The translations under genes were made by a program, and so were the position numbers. Under the pieces are notes generated by a model that saw nothing but the letters and a program-made list of their open reading frames with translations, was not told the DNA's origin and made no database searches. Shown piece after piece: positions 23,592 through 35,129 of a DNA stretch of 64,000 bases. The number at the start of each line of letters is the position of its first letter. Within the stretch, counting starts at the first letter, position 1. The stretch spans positions 9,592,016 to 9,656,015 of the forward strand of contig NC_034011.1 of NCBI RefSeq assembly GCF_000346465.2, read 5' to 3'. The stretch is from Prunus persica (Eukaryota; Streptophyta; Magnoliopsida; Rosales; Rosaceae).

Positions 23592-26331
23592 GGAGACCAC
23601 ATGTCCCTAGATTGGTTGCCTCATTAAAACCTTGCTTGGAGAAAAACCCAGTGAGGTAGAAAATTGATGGAAGGAAGAAAAAAAGAGTGCAGCAATCTGT
23701 ATAGCATACTTCTGGATGCTCCCCCTGATTAATATCTCCCCCTGATGTCTTCATGACTATCTTTTGGAGTGAGAATCTTTCGGAGTGAGTGGAGGATATA
23801 GCCATTAATAATTCTCGTAGTTGAGTAAGTAAATATATTTCCAGTGAGCTATCTCTATGTAAATCATAGAAATTTTCAGAGTCCACATTTCTAACAAAAA
23901 TTGGGCTATTTGTAAGTTCACTTGAAAGAATATGCCCGTACATGGTGTTATGCGGAGATAGCATCAAATATACCTCACATCATCCCAAAATGATGGTGAT
24001 GGAGTTGAGCCCTATCTGGAAAATATGATGTCCGGTCCAATATACTTCCGGAAAATCATTAAAGTGTCCAACGGATAATCCTCATAAAAATGCTTCAATA
24101 CTTTCTTAGTATAAGCAAGAATCTCGTTGGCATAATGCTCGATCCTTAAGTCGAGACAAATATTTCGTGAATTCTGCAGAAGCTTTAATGTGTTGCAATC
24201 ACATTATAATCAATGTACTCACTGAGGTAATTTATGCATATTAATATTGAGTACAAATTTTGTGCTTCAAGCACATGTCCTTTAGGGACTTGCTTTATGC
24301 AATGTCAATCCTCTCAACGGATTTTGTTTAAAAGGGATTAAACTTTATGACACATTATATAGCTTTTACCCAGCTATTTATACATCTTTAGGAAATCGCT
24401 TCTGGCGATATGCTCCGTGCATTTAATAACCCTTAAAGATAATATGTTGATCTCCGTAATTGTGTAATAAGGGGGGCACAATTGAATCTGTAAATATGGA
24501 GAAAACCCAACATTCCTTGTTTCTGCCAGAAACAGTGTGTCATACAAAGTAAGTATATTCCCTTTTATTCCGAACACCCAAGTATAAATTTCAGTATTAA
24601 CATCTTTTGGGGTTCGTACTGTGGGTTTGTTCTTTCACGTTCATTCTCATCTATAATGGAATTACCTCATTCCATTTTGGCCAATAATATTGTCGACATT
24701 TAATAATTGAACGTGGTTCCAATCAACACAGCCCATTGATGATTTGAGTAGCTACTCCAAAACCAAAAATTGTCATTCATCAATTCATGATCCCACCATT
24801 CTCATTTGCATGCGCATGCATCAATTATAAGCATTTCTTTGCTTTTGGGTACCCAAGCCACTTCATGGGGCTTTTATTATGTGAGAATGTGGATTATAAC
24901 CTCCATTGGAGCGTTATTTAGCAGTAGGGCGTGGATAATCTCTATTTAGGGAGTTGGAACATTTAGAACCCATATATCTGTCATGCTGAAGGCATGCCAC
25001 AGATTAATACATACATGTCAATTAATTTCTGGGACCTTAACCCATATTATGGGACTTTAACCCATATAATTTGCTACGCATTAGGCGTGCATAATATCAA
25101 TATTGACATGTCAAAGGATTGTCCTTTCGGGACTTCAATCCACATAATTTGCTATGCAACAGGCGTGCATCATATTAATCACTGCTATACCCATATTCTG
25201 TTCTTATGGGATTTTAATCTGTGCAGTGTATTATCAATGTATCCAACTTACAATCTGTAAAATTTGCATTAATAATTCATGGATACATACAAGCCATTCT
25301 TTTGGAACGGACTTATCTTCCCATTTGGTTACCTTTCAAGATAAAATATCAAATAAGTATATAAGCATAAAATAACACAAGTATTGCTTACATCCTTAGG
25401 TGGGAGAAACTTTTCTCAAGCATCATTCAAGCTCGTATCGGCCCAGTAAATATAATGTAGCGCTTGATGATCTAGTTATATCCTGCAAGAGCAAAAATCA
25501 CAACTCTTTTCTCAGTCAAAAATAAATAACCCTCAGAGTTAGGATCACATCATGGATTCTCTCTTCAGATGTTCATTCTAAAGAAATAAAATCTCTTATG
25601 AACAGAGAGTTACAAAAAGAGAAAAAATGCAAAAAAAAAAAGTGATATTCATTGCAAGGTAAGGTAAGCAATCAGGGAAGGAAGCTGGTGGGAGCAGACA
25701 ATAAGCTCTCATATCTCCTAGTCTAGAAGGACTTCCGGAGATTAGAGCATAAGATCGCCTTCACAGTTTCCTGATGTAGCGGAAACGTGATCAGGGATAG
25801 TCTTACTTCCTGAATGGATGATTAGAGATAGTCTTGCTTCTCGGTCATATTGAGTGCTCACTGATAATAAAAATAAGTAGATATCGCATTACTAGGTATG
25901 GAGTAAACTGGATGTCTTCTGCAAAGAAAATTTCGTTAGTAACACATTTATACACAAATACAATGAATAGGTAGAACCGGTGAATTTCAAATTAACCATA
26001 GGAAAATTGCGAGATTCTCGGGATACTTTTGAAAAAGTAGCTCCGTGAAATCCGTAAAGCAAGATCGGCTTTTGACGAAAATAATACTTTGAAAAATGCC
26101 GAAAGTGCCGACAAACATTAATGGAGGCCACGTGAAGTTTTGAAATCTGGGAAAGAAAAAAGAGAATATGGGGATCCGAAAAGATATTGGGATCCTGAAA
26201 AACTGTAGCCATATTTCCTCTTATAGATATTGCCTTTGCAAAACTTGATTGGAGCAAATGCGTTTCAACTTAACTTCCTTCATTTTCTGAAACTTTAGTT
26301 TTCTTAAGACTTTCTTCTAAACCTTCTTAAA

Positions 26332-26879
26332 ATGGCTTCCTCTTCTTCCTGCCCAAATTATATCAATTTAAATGATACTCCCACAACAACCAGTGACGCC
26401 CAAGTTTGGCGTCCATCCTTTGTATCCCTCGTCATCTCACAGTTAATGATTCTGTGATGATGAATGATGCTACTGCTGTCATAGTAGCTAGGAATTTCAT
26501 TACTCCAATGGATGAAATGCTGTTAACAGGGAGGTCTGAGGAAGAGGCTATTGATGACTCAATGGCTGCTAGCATTCAGAGTGCTGCTTCTGTTTCTAAC
26601 ATGGCTGATCGTTTGCGTGCTAGAGCAAACGAGGTTCAGAATTTAACAACTGAAAATTCGTCTCTCCAAAGAATGCTTCATGAGTCTCAACAGGAGGTTG
26701 AGAAACTTAAAGGAGAGAATAATGCCTTGTTGAAACTGGTGAGTTCGTACTCTGTTGATACACTGAGAAGGCTAGACATGCTGCAGGTCTCCAATGAAAG
26801 AATTTTGGGAGACCACGAGAGGCTCATGGCTAAGCTTAAGAGGCGTCGTCCTCTTCCTTCAGAGGCTTCCAGAACATAA
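26332..26879 (+). pseudogene. Antisense coiled-coil reading frame inside element 2, frameshifted
   Basis: The frame is read opposite to the element. An ATG at 26332 opens MASSSSCPNYINLNDTP and continues to about 26430. The coding sense then shifts to another frame, which runs from RHLTVNDSVMMNDATAV to the stop at 26877-26879. The second part has a heptad-like coiled-coil region (about MADRLRARANEVQNL to NERILGDHERLMAKL) and a basic C-terminus. I associate such proteins with plant LTR elements but know no function. Elements 1 and 3 lack the whole segment, so it is either an insertion in element 2 or a deletion in the other two. Confidence 0.6.
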
Positions 26880-28705
26880 TGTATTTTTATAGATTTTACA
26901 GGGCCTGCACCTTCATTGCAGGTGGAAAAATCTATCTGTTGTATGTTCCTGTTATAATAATTGCGCACATTCTTAAACTTGCACATATGGTTTTTACGTC
27001 TTTTCAAAATGACGGTTTGGAACCTTGTGCCTTATAGGTTCAAATAACCACATCGACTCTCCCAAATTTCATATTTCAACGTATGGAACTTTTGGCCTGG
27101 GCTAAACACAAAACTCAGAATTTATTCACCCTTTTCAAATGGACATGAAATATGAATTGAGTAAAAGCCACGCTAATATCTTACATATTTGGGTTCATGA
27201 GCTTCCGGCCCAGATATAACAAAATGTGAGGGGAGCCTCAATTCATCATTCTCTTATGCCAAAGAAATATGTGGCGTACCACAATTTGCAATAATACCTT
27301 AAGGGTTGTCCATTTAATTGTTGGAACTTCAGGTTCTCAACATTGTTAGATTTTGAACCTCAAGCCAAAATCACATGTTCTCATGGTATGGACATTCAAT
27401 CCCCTTAGATTTTGAACTTCGGGTCAAAATCACATATTATCATGGTATGGACATTTTTACAATTTTCTGTACATATTTCTGGACTTCAAGCCCTTACATA
27501 ATTGTCCATGTTTTGAGGAACTTCTGGCATCTCATTTAATTGCTCATCCATGAGTTTAAGGAACTGCAGGTTCCCCTTTTTGAATAGTGATGGTTTACCC
27601 AAAATGATTAATATTTATGTATACGTCACTATTCATATATCCGGTACTATTCGTCAAGTCATGAGTACGTATCTATTCATGTGTACAATACATTTGCCAG
27701 TACAGTTATCATCCATGTGTACGGCATTATGAACCAATACGGTACTGTTACATCATTAAGGAACCCCAGGTCCTTATTTACATGTCAGGGATCAAGGACC
27801 CTCAAGTCCAATTACATGTTTACAAATATAGTACCGGAGAGACTGCCAGCTCTCATATTAACATCATCATCAAGGATCTTCAAGTCCTGATGTAATTGTA
27901 TGATGAGGATCAAGGAACTTCTGGTCCTGATCTGCATACTGTAAAAAAACTCATCATACAGCACATTTAATCCATAAAATAAATTGCTGGTAAATAAATT
28001 ACTGGTATGGACGATAAACCCGTACCACACTTTAAATAAATGTAAATGTGCGGTAAATTAAATTCATAAAGTTAAGGTGCTTGTATGGGCATTAATTCTG
28101 CTCCATACATTTAAATAAAAGTAAAGGCGTAGACGATAAACCCGCACCACCCTTTTAAATAAATGTAAATGTGCGGTAAATTAAATTCATAAATTAAATT
28201 GCTTGCTATATGGACGTTAATCCCGCACCATACCTTAAATAAAATTAAATGTGCGGTAAATTAAATTCATAAAGTAAAGGTGCTTGTATGGGCATTAATT
28301 CTGCTCCATACATTTAAATAAAAGTAAAGGCGTGGACGATAAACCCGCACCACCCTTTTAAATAAATACTGTTGTATGGGTAATAAACCTACACTATACA
28401 GTAAATATAATATATTATATTACTTTAAGTAAAAGTAAATTTACGGTAAAGTAAAGGCAATTATTGGTGGGTTCTCATCAACACCACGATCAAATAGTAT
28501 AGCAGATAATATTATTATCGTTTGTGGAAGGCATCATGCTTGTCTCTCAAATCAAATGCTTTCCACCTGTAATCTGCACACAGTTGGTTTGCTCGTATAT
28601 CTCTCTTGCAGACCACAGCTCCTCCACTACTTTTCTTCCTTACATCAACATAAGGGTTAGTAATATAGATAATAGTGCAACACAAAAATTATACCTGAGA
28701 GCTTC

Positions 28706-28719
28706 TCGTGCTGATAACG
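28706..28719 (-). promoter_or_regulatory. Putative primer-binding site of element 2
   Basis: On the element strand CGTTATCAGCACGA directly follows the 5' LTR, identical to element 1. Confidence 0.6.
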
Positions 28720-29214
28720 TGTTATAAAATGAACTGGGATATGTGCGAATATTGAGCTGCACGTAAAGTAGATGAGACACAGTATTTAACGAGGTTCGGC
28801 TATGCCTACGTCCTCGGAGAGCAACAGCAGTAACTTTTCACTATATGAAATAATAGGGCTACAACTTTAGTGTTTACAATATGTATGGCTCACTCAATTT
28901 TCTCTCTTGGAGAATTTCTCTCTTGCTCTCTTTCCTCTCAACTCACTCACCCTCATTCTTCCTTCTCTTCCTCTTCTCTATGTGTAAACTTCTCTTGATG
29001 GAGGTATCTATTTATAGGCATAAGACATTGGTTGTTCACCTCACAATATAATTGGTAGACAACATCATTAATATTCTTCAATCAACAACATCATTAATAT
29101 TCTTCAATCAATTGGGTAGTGGTTTGGTTTGGTGGGTGTGTGGTTAGGTTTAGTGGGTGTTAGTTGGCTATGTGGGCTTCACCTATTCTTCTTTACTTAT
29201 TCTTCTTTACAACA
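28720..29214 (-). repeat. 5' LTR of element 2
   Basis: 495 bases, TG...CA ends, two copies of the 26-base unit. Confidence 0.93.
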
Positions 29215-29608
29215 CTTTTATCATTGTTATTTTGTTGTGCTAAATTATAATGAAAGAGCCTATTCTTCTAGGGGGGTGTATTCAATTAGGATTGTATACG
29301 ATTTTGAAAGATTTTTTTTTAAGTGACAGATTTCCTGGAATTATATAACTCCTACAGGTTTTACCCGGATTTTTAATAAACTTGTATAGGCTTTTATTAT
29401 AGACTTCCATACTTTTGTATGAACTTTTGTTATAGATTCATATATATTTGTATAGACTTCCCAATACTATTTTCTTTTATCACTCTTTCTTCCCAACACT
29501 ATTTTCTTTAAACTATCTTGATCTAGCCACTAGTCGACCATCCTTTTTCTTTTTTTTTTCCAAATTCTTCCTCTACTTGTGTACACAACCATGAATTTCC
29601 CTTTGAAA

Positions 29609-29790
29609 TTTCCATGAGTTAGAAACTTTCATACCTAAATTTCCATGAGTTGGAAACTTTCATACCTAAATTTCCATGAGTTGGAAACTTTCATACCTAA
29701 ACATTGAATTTCCCTTTGAAATTTCCACGAGTTGGAAAATTTCATACCTAAACAATGAATTTCCTTTTGAAGTTTTCACGAGTTGGAAAT
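29609..29790 (+). repeat. Minisatellite of about 31 bases
   Basis: About five imperfect copies built on TTTCCATGAGTTGGAAA, itself a short hairpin (TTTCC/GGAAA), followed by CTTTCATACCTAAA. Confidence 0.85.
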
Positions 29791-29903
29791 TTCCCTTTGA
29801 TTTTATTCACGAACAGCAAACTCTTCGTCCAAAAATTCAATTTTTTTTATTTAAAAAACAACCCTTTGTCCAAAAAGCAAGGGCCCTATCATCTGGTAGT
29901 GTT

Positions 29904-30182
29904 ATGGGTGATGGAAATATATCTCAACCTTCCGTCGCCTTGACGTTGGCTTCACGCCGAGAGATCTCCAAGGGGTACTTATCGGAGATCGAGAAATCTC
30001 TAGCCGAGCTATCCTCCCAGCAACTCCAACTGGTTGATTTGAAGAAATCACTAATGGAGGAGCTTTGCTTAATACATGACGCTTGTAACCACCCAAGGTC
30101 AGTGCATGGCTTAGTGCATTGTTTGCCAAATGATGGAAAAAAATTTAACACAAAGAGGAAAAAAAAAAAAAAGGTCATATGA
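29904..30182 (+). CDS. Short open frame inside the TIR element, possibly captured sequence
   Basis: From the ATG at 29904 a 92-residue product can be read. It has a Leu/Glu-rich helical stretch around SEIEKSLAELSSQQLQLVDL and a Lys-rich end that is mostly an A-run. I recognise no family. The helical part has protein-like codon use, so it may be a captured exon fragment or the remains of an element protein. It may also be meaningless. Confidence 0.2.
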   Translation: MGDGNISQPSVALTLASRREISKGYLSEIEKSLAELSSQQLQLVDLKKSLMEELCLIHDACNHPRSVHGLVHCLPNDGKKFNTKRKKKKKVI

Positions 30183-30393
30183 AATCTTTGGGGTGGAGGT
30201 TGGACTTATGTTGGCCTTTATTATTTATACCTAAACCCTACAAATTCTCCAAACTCCAACACTTAATAAATCTTTCCAAATCTATCTCCTTTTGAATACA
30301 GGTAAATTTATTTGGACTTTTTCCAAGTCCTAATTAAAGACACCCACATTTAGATGGACATTTTAAAAGTTCAAACAAGTTTAGATTGAATAC

Positions 30394-31129
30394 ACCCAAA
30401 CTATTATAGACTTTTTAAAAATTTGTATAAATCCAAATTGAATACATTCAGATTTTTAAAATCTTTTTAAACGCTCTAGAATCCTAATTGAATACACCCC
30501 CCTTAATCTTTTCTATTTATAAAAAGACTTAATTTAAAAATAAAATAAAAAGGATTTGAAGTTTTAAACTATTTAAAATATATCATTATATTTTATTTAA
30601 ACCCATGTGTGATTATCTCATTGGATATGTGGACACCACATACGTGTCACGCCTACAATTTAACAAAATTTTGACTGAACCTAATAGCATAACCAAATTG
30701 ATGTGTACGGTGTAACATAAATGACCAATAATGTCAACAAAAAAAACATAAAGGATCAAATGTGATAATTTCGCCAACCTTAGGGACTATTGTGATAAAA
30801 ACCTAAAAATTTTAAAGAAAAGACATGTACAAAAATATCATTGGTCAATGTCAATGGGGTGGAGATAGAATCTGGAGTGCACGCAAGTATTTTTCTTGTA
30901 CACAAGAGAAACAAAATCTCACATCTGATCTTCTTAGCATTTTCACGAAGCAAAACATTGGCTTGCAGCAATTATTGCATCCCAATCTAGCTAGCTATCC
31001 CTTTCTCTTTGAAAATTTTCGCAAGTTTCTGTCCGTCTCTTCAAGCCTTTCAACATCAGCTAGAATCGTCAACATAAGGCTTGGAATTGCACACGGCATT
31101 TGCTGACATTACATTATAAATATAAATAT
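30394..31129 (+). repeat. Tandem segmental duplication, copy 1
   Basis: This 736-base stretch is repeated directly at 31130-31806. It starts inside the TIR element and runs to the TATA-rich sequence ATTATAAATATAAATATA. No gene follows copy 1 directly. Confidence 0.92.
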
Positions 31130-31806
31130 ACCCAAACTATTATAGACTTTTTAAAAATTTGTATAAATCCAAATTGAATACATTCAGATTTTTAAAATCT
31201 TTTTAAACGCTCTAGAATCCTAATTGAATACACCCCCCTTAATCTTTTCTATTTATAAAAAGACTTAATTTAAAAATAAAATAAAAAGGATTTGAAGTTT
31301 TAAACTATTTAAAATATATCATTATATTTTATTTAAACCCATGTGTGATTATCTCATTGGATATGTGGACACCACATACGTGTCACGCCTACAATTTAAC
31401 AAAATTTTGACTGAACCTAATAGCATAACCAAATTGATGTGTACGGTGTAACATAAATGACCAATAATGTCAACAAAAAAAACATAAAGGATCAAATGTG
31501 ATAATTTCGCTAACCTTAGGGACTATTGTGATAAAAACCAAAAAATTTAAAAGAAAAGACATGTACAAAAATATCATTGGTCAATGTCAATGGGGTGGAG
31601 ACAAACAAAATCTCACATCTGATCTTCTTAGCATTTTCACGAAGCAAAACATTGGCTTGCAGCAATTATTACATCCCAGTCTAGCTAGCTATCCCTTTCT
31701 CTTTGAAAATTTTCGCAAGTGCCTTTCAACATCAGCTAGAATCGTCAACATAAGGCTTGGAATTGCACACGGCATTTGCTGACATTACATTATAAATATA
31801 AATATA
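31130..31806 (+). repeat. Tandem segmental duplication, copy 2, promoter-proximal
   Basis: A near-identical second copy, lacking about 42 bases (after GGTGGAGA near 31601) and about 18 bases (near 31720). It ends about 50 bases before the ATG at 31858 and contains a probable TATA region at 31789-31806, so it is the immediate promoter of that gene. Confidence 0.92.
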
Positions 31807-31857
31807 TATATGCTTGGATTAACGAACAGCTAGCTAATCTTGTAACTCATCGAAAAA

Positions 31858-32223
31858 ATGGCCAGAGGAGCATATGTTGTTCTAGGTGGTGGCCACGCAG
31901 AGGAACTAGGCATCATGCAAGACAACTCGGGGGGGATAATTTTGCTCTGCATGATTCTTATGTCTCTCTCACTTATATCAATGGTCATATTTGCTTGTGG
32001 TGATGATGAAGGATCAAGCAAGAAAAGATACCGAAACAGAGGTGGTGGCGGTGGCGCTGCTGCTGGTGCTGGTGCTGCTGGTGCTGGTGCTGGTGCTGCT
32101 GCTGCTGCTGCTGCTGCTGCCTGTGGCGGTGGAGGTGGTGGATGTGGTGGAGGTGGCGGTTGTGGAGGTGGAGGTGGTGGAGGTGGAGGTGGAGGTGGTG
32201 GAGGTGGAGGTGGAGGTTGTTAG
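31858..32223 (+). CDS. Small membrane protein with Gly/Ala/Cys-rich tail
   Basis: Intronless, 121 residues. An N-terminal stretch (about 1-25, MARGAYVVLGGGHAEELG) precedes one strongly hydrophobic segment (about 26-47, including ILLCMILMSLSLISMVIF). A short acidic and basic linker follows, then a tail from about residue 62 of Gly and Ala with a few Cys. The tail is encoded by GGT/GGA/GCT triplet repeats that are prone to length change. Plants have a loosely defined set of such glycine-rich single-pass proteins of unknown function; I infer membership from the layout only. The ATG has AAAAAATGG context and lies about 55-70 bases after a TATA-like sequence. Overlapping frames on both strands through the triplet repeats are artefacts. 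Confidence 0.75.
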   Translation: MARGAYVVLGGGHAEELGIMQDNSGGIILLCMILMSLSLISMVIFACGDDEGSSKKRYRNRGGGGGAAAGAGAAGAGAGAAAAAAAAACGGGGGGCGGGGGCGGGGGGGGGGGGGGGGGGC

Positions 32224-32445
32224 GAAGATATATATAACCATATTTTTGTAAGTTTCGAGTCCACATCTTTGGCATATGATAAATAAATTGCTTCTTTTTT
32301 ATATTTTTCAGCGGCAATAGTAATAGAGAACCATAAGTTTATATCATAAACGTGAAAATATATGGTTGACCTGGACTAGACCCTCTCATAAACGAAATAG
32401 GAAATTCTTATGCTACTAGTAGATAGATTTAGCAACCCTCCCCAC

Positions 32446-33011
32446 TAGGGGTGGGCGCGGTCCGGTTCGGTCCGGTTCTCACCTCAAACCGGAACCGAAA
32501 CCGGTATTATTTAACCGGTCCGGTTCGGTCCGGTTTAGGCAAAAAAAATTTCAAAAACCGGCCGGTTCGGTTCTAACCGGTTCCGGTCCGGTTCTGACCG
32601 GTTCCGGTTTTGAACCGGATTATTAATTTTTTAATTTTTTTTTTTTAAAAAAAAAATTTTAATTTTTTTTATAAATAACTTATTTTTTTAGCTTAAAAAT
32701 GAACAAATAATCCAATTCATACATTTAGAAATTTTTTGAAGTTGAACTTGGAAAATTAGTGATTATAAAAGTTAAAATATGGCATTAGATTTTAAAATTT
32801 TGTAAAAATATAAATATAAAATATATGACCGGTCCGGTTCGGTCCGGTCCGGTGCGGAGAGATGTAAAACCGGAACCGGAACCGGTTGGAACCGGTTCGG
32901 TCCGGTTCCGGTCCGGTTTGTTGACTTTTTTGGTCAACCGGTTTTTTTTCCGGTTTTTTTTCACCGGTTCGGTTCGGTGTTCCGGTTTTCCGGTCCCGAT
33001 GCCCACCCCTA
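32446..33011. mobile_element. hAT-superfamily MITE, complete
   Basis: Inverted termini TAGGGGTGGGC and GCCCACCCCTA are flanked by a perfect 8-bp target duplication CTCCCCAC (32438-32445 and 33012-33019), the hallmark length for hAT. The two ends consist of many CCGGTTCGGT/ACCGGAACCGG motifs around an AT-rich core (32620-32825), so the whole can fold back on itself. There is no coding capacity; the frames at 32785-33091 are products of the CCGGTT repeats. Confidence 0.93.
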
Positions 33012-33579
33012 CTCCCCACAACATCAAGCATTTCCCTGGTTGCCCACCCAGCTCCAACCATCAGCTCGTCTAGGGTTCCTTTTTGGGCCACTCAACACAC
33101 AAGGCACAAACTCACCAACTCAATTTTGCCTTTTCAGTTTGGGTTGGGCTTAACCAAGATTTCAAATGTCTAAGCCCAAGCTCACCCACTGGGCCCAGCT
33201 TAGGTGGGCATGACCGAACATGGGCCTAGTTGGTCAATGCCTTTTTTTCCTTCACAAGTGGTGGGATTTGGATGTGGAGTTGGTGTTATGTCTTTTAAGT
33301 TTGGCTTTTTATCGCAAATGATCCCTGAGGTTAGCAAAATTATCACATTTTGTCATTAATCTTTTTTTGTGACAATAATAGTCCTTAACGTTACCTAATA
33401 CACATCAAAATAGTCCAAGCCGTTAAAAATTCTATTAAGTTGTTGAGTGAAATGCAAGTGGACTCCACATCTCCAATGACGCCGTGACATGTGGATAAGA
33501 TAAAATAAAATAAAAAAATATTTATGAAAAACTATTAAAAATTAAAACAATTTAAGAAAAAGTTGAAAATTCTTTTTGA

Positions 33580-35125
33580 GTTAATCGTTTTATTAGGCCC
33601 TGAACTTGAACCCGATTTGCATTTGAGTACCTCAATTTCCAAAATGATACTCGTGATCCTTCAACTTCATTTTTGTTATGACTAACGGTCCTGCCTTCGA
33701 TTTTGTTAACTTTTTTTTGTTAAATGCAGGGGTAAAATGGTATTTTTATATTAAAACCAAAAAAATGAATAAAAAATTATATCTTTAAAATGATAAAAGA
33801 ACATCAAATAAAAAACCAACACAAAAAAGAAATTAAAAAATTAAAAAATTAAAAAATCAATCATCGTCCTTCTCTCTCTCTCTTTCTCTTTCACTGTTTG
33901 ATCTCTCAACCCAGTTGAGATGAAGAACATCAGCAACACAAAGCCACCCCTACATCCAGAAACAAGGAATCTCCAACTGCCTCTGGCTTCTAGCCTTCAT
34001 GTCCATCTTCACACTTGCCTTCCTTCTCACAATCATTTACACAAGCGGCTTGTATGCATACTCATCAACCACAACAACCACCATCTCCGCCGCCACAATA
34101 ACCACCACAACAACCGCCTCCACCGCCGTCCCCCAGCTCCCCACCACCGTTTTCAACACCCTCCTCTACTACGCCGCCAAATCCAATGACACATTCAAAA
34201 TATCATACGCCGACATCAAGCCCATCTTGGACGCCCTCCGGAAATGCTCAACCCCCTGCAACTTCCTCATCTTCGGCCTAACCCACGAGACCCTCCTCTG
34301 GAAGGCCCTCAACAACAACGGCCGCACCGTCTTCATCGACAAAAACCGCTACTTCGCCGCGTACACATGGAGGAGAAACACCCGGAAATCGATGCGTACG
34401 ACGTGCAGTACACAACAAAATCGAAAGAGCTCAAGGAGCTGGTGGCGGTGCCAAAAGAGCAAATACGGAATGAGTGCAGGTCGGTGCAGAAAAAAAAATT
34501 TTGTTGTCCCCCCCACCAAAATCTCATCGTCCCCGACCCCATTCCAAATCAAAATCTGTCATTGTATTAAAGACCAATTTTTCATAATCTTGAGTTCTTC
34601 TTATCTGTATGCATAATTCATCTTGCATTTAAATCAAATCAAAACTTATACTAAAAGAGAGGCGAAGATGGAGATGGAGAGGGGCTGGGAAAGGATGGGT
34701 GAGGTCATGGTCGGGTTGGCTGGGAAGGGAAGAGAGAAGGTGAGAGATTTTTTATTTATTTTTTCAGTCAACAAGTGAGAGATTTTTTTGTTTTCAATTT
34801 TCAATTTAAATTTATTTGTTTGATATAATTTAACTTTTTTTTATTAATATTTGCAAAAAAAGAAATTTTTATTACTTTTTTGTCCACATGGAAGTTCACT
34901 TTTTTTAATTATTTAAATATTTAATTTATATTTTAATCAATTTAAAATGTAAAAAAATATAAAAATACTATTTTATCCTTGTATTTAACAGAAAAGTTAA
35001 CAAAATTGACGACAGGACCATTTGTCTTAACGAAATGAAATTGAAGGACCTCGGAAGCCATTTTGAAAATTGAGGTACTCAAATGCAAATCAAGTCTAAG
35101 TTCAATGACTAATAAAACGATTAAC
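33580..35125. mobile_element. Inner inverted-repeat element nested in the MULE (Pack-MULE-like)
   Basis: Inverted ends GTTAATCGTTTTATTAG (33580) and its complement ending at 35125 continue as diverged arms of about 250 bases (33580-33830 and 34900-35125). A clear target duplication was not found. The same left arm recurs at 56917 onward, so this is a dispersed family. The host gene piece at 33920-34490 lies between its arms. Confidence 0.75.
33920..34490 (+). pseudogene. Captured IRX15-LIKE (DUF579) gene fragment
   Basis: The translation matches the N-terminal part of IRX15/IRX15-LIKE, Golgi DUF579 proteins involved in glucuronoxylan synthesis and methylation in secondary walls. Visible features are the start MKNISNTKPPLHPET, a membrane anchor with TLAFLLTIIYTS, a Thr-rich linker, and the conserved CNFLIFGLTHETLLWKALN and GRTVFIDKNRYFAAY motifs. 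After a frame change come HPEIDAYDVQYTTK and IRNECRSVQ. At least two frame changes occur (near 33965 and 34358) and the catalytic-domain remainder is absent, so it cannot make the full protein. The region is GC-rich compared with its surroundings, as expected for a captured coding exon. Confidence 0.88.
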
Positions 35126-35129
35126 CCCT

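Larger units (their letters stand above)
23036..29214 (-). mobile_element. Non-autonomous LTR retrotransposon 2, minus strand
   Basis: LTRs at 28720-29214 (5') and 23036-23582 (3') have TG...CA ends and a perfect target duplication CTTTT (23031-23035 and 29215-29219). The internal region matches element 1 in reverse: the 13082-13459 tail corresponds to 23583-23967, and the hairpin array to 28000-28400. There is no gag-pol. Compared with elements 1 and 3 it has about 680 extra bases (26271-26945) that carry an antisense reading frame. The LTRs differ at about 3 substitutions plus two 26-base repeat units, indicating a recent insertion. LTR sequence is related to element 1, mainly in the half next to the primer site. 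Confidence 0.92.
29271..30502. mobile_element. Terminal-inverted-repeat element, Harbinger-like, non-autonomous
   Basis: Perfect inverted termini of 23 bases start GGGGGGTGTATTCAATT and end in its complement at 30480-30502. Flanking bases CTA and TTA could be an imperfect 3-bp duplication of the PIF/Harbinger type, but the superfamily is inferred. Inside are a minisatellite (29609-29790) and a short frame (29904-30182). The right part of the element is copied again at 31130-31238 by a later tandem duplication. Confidence 0.7.

Noticed and set aside
31985..32317. Overlapping frames on both strands through the glycine-codon repeats
   Set aside because: They are triplet-repeat shadows (poly-His/Gln, poly-Ser/Thr, poly-Val/Leu) of the real 31858-32223 gene.
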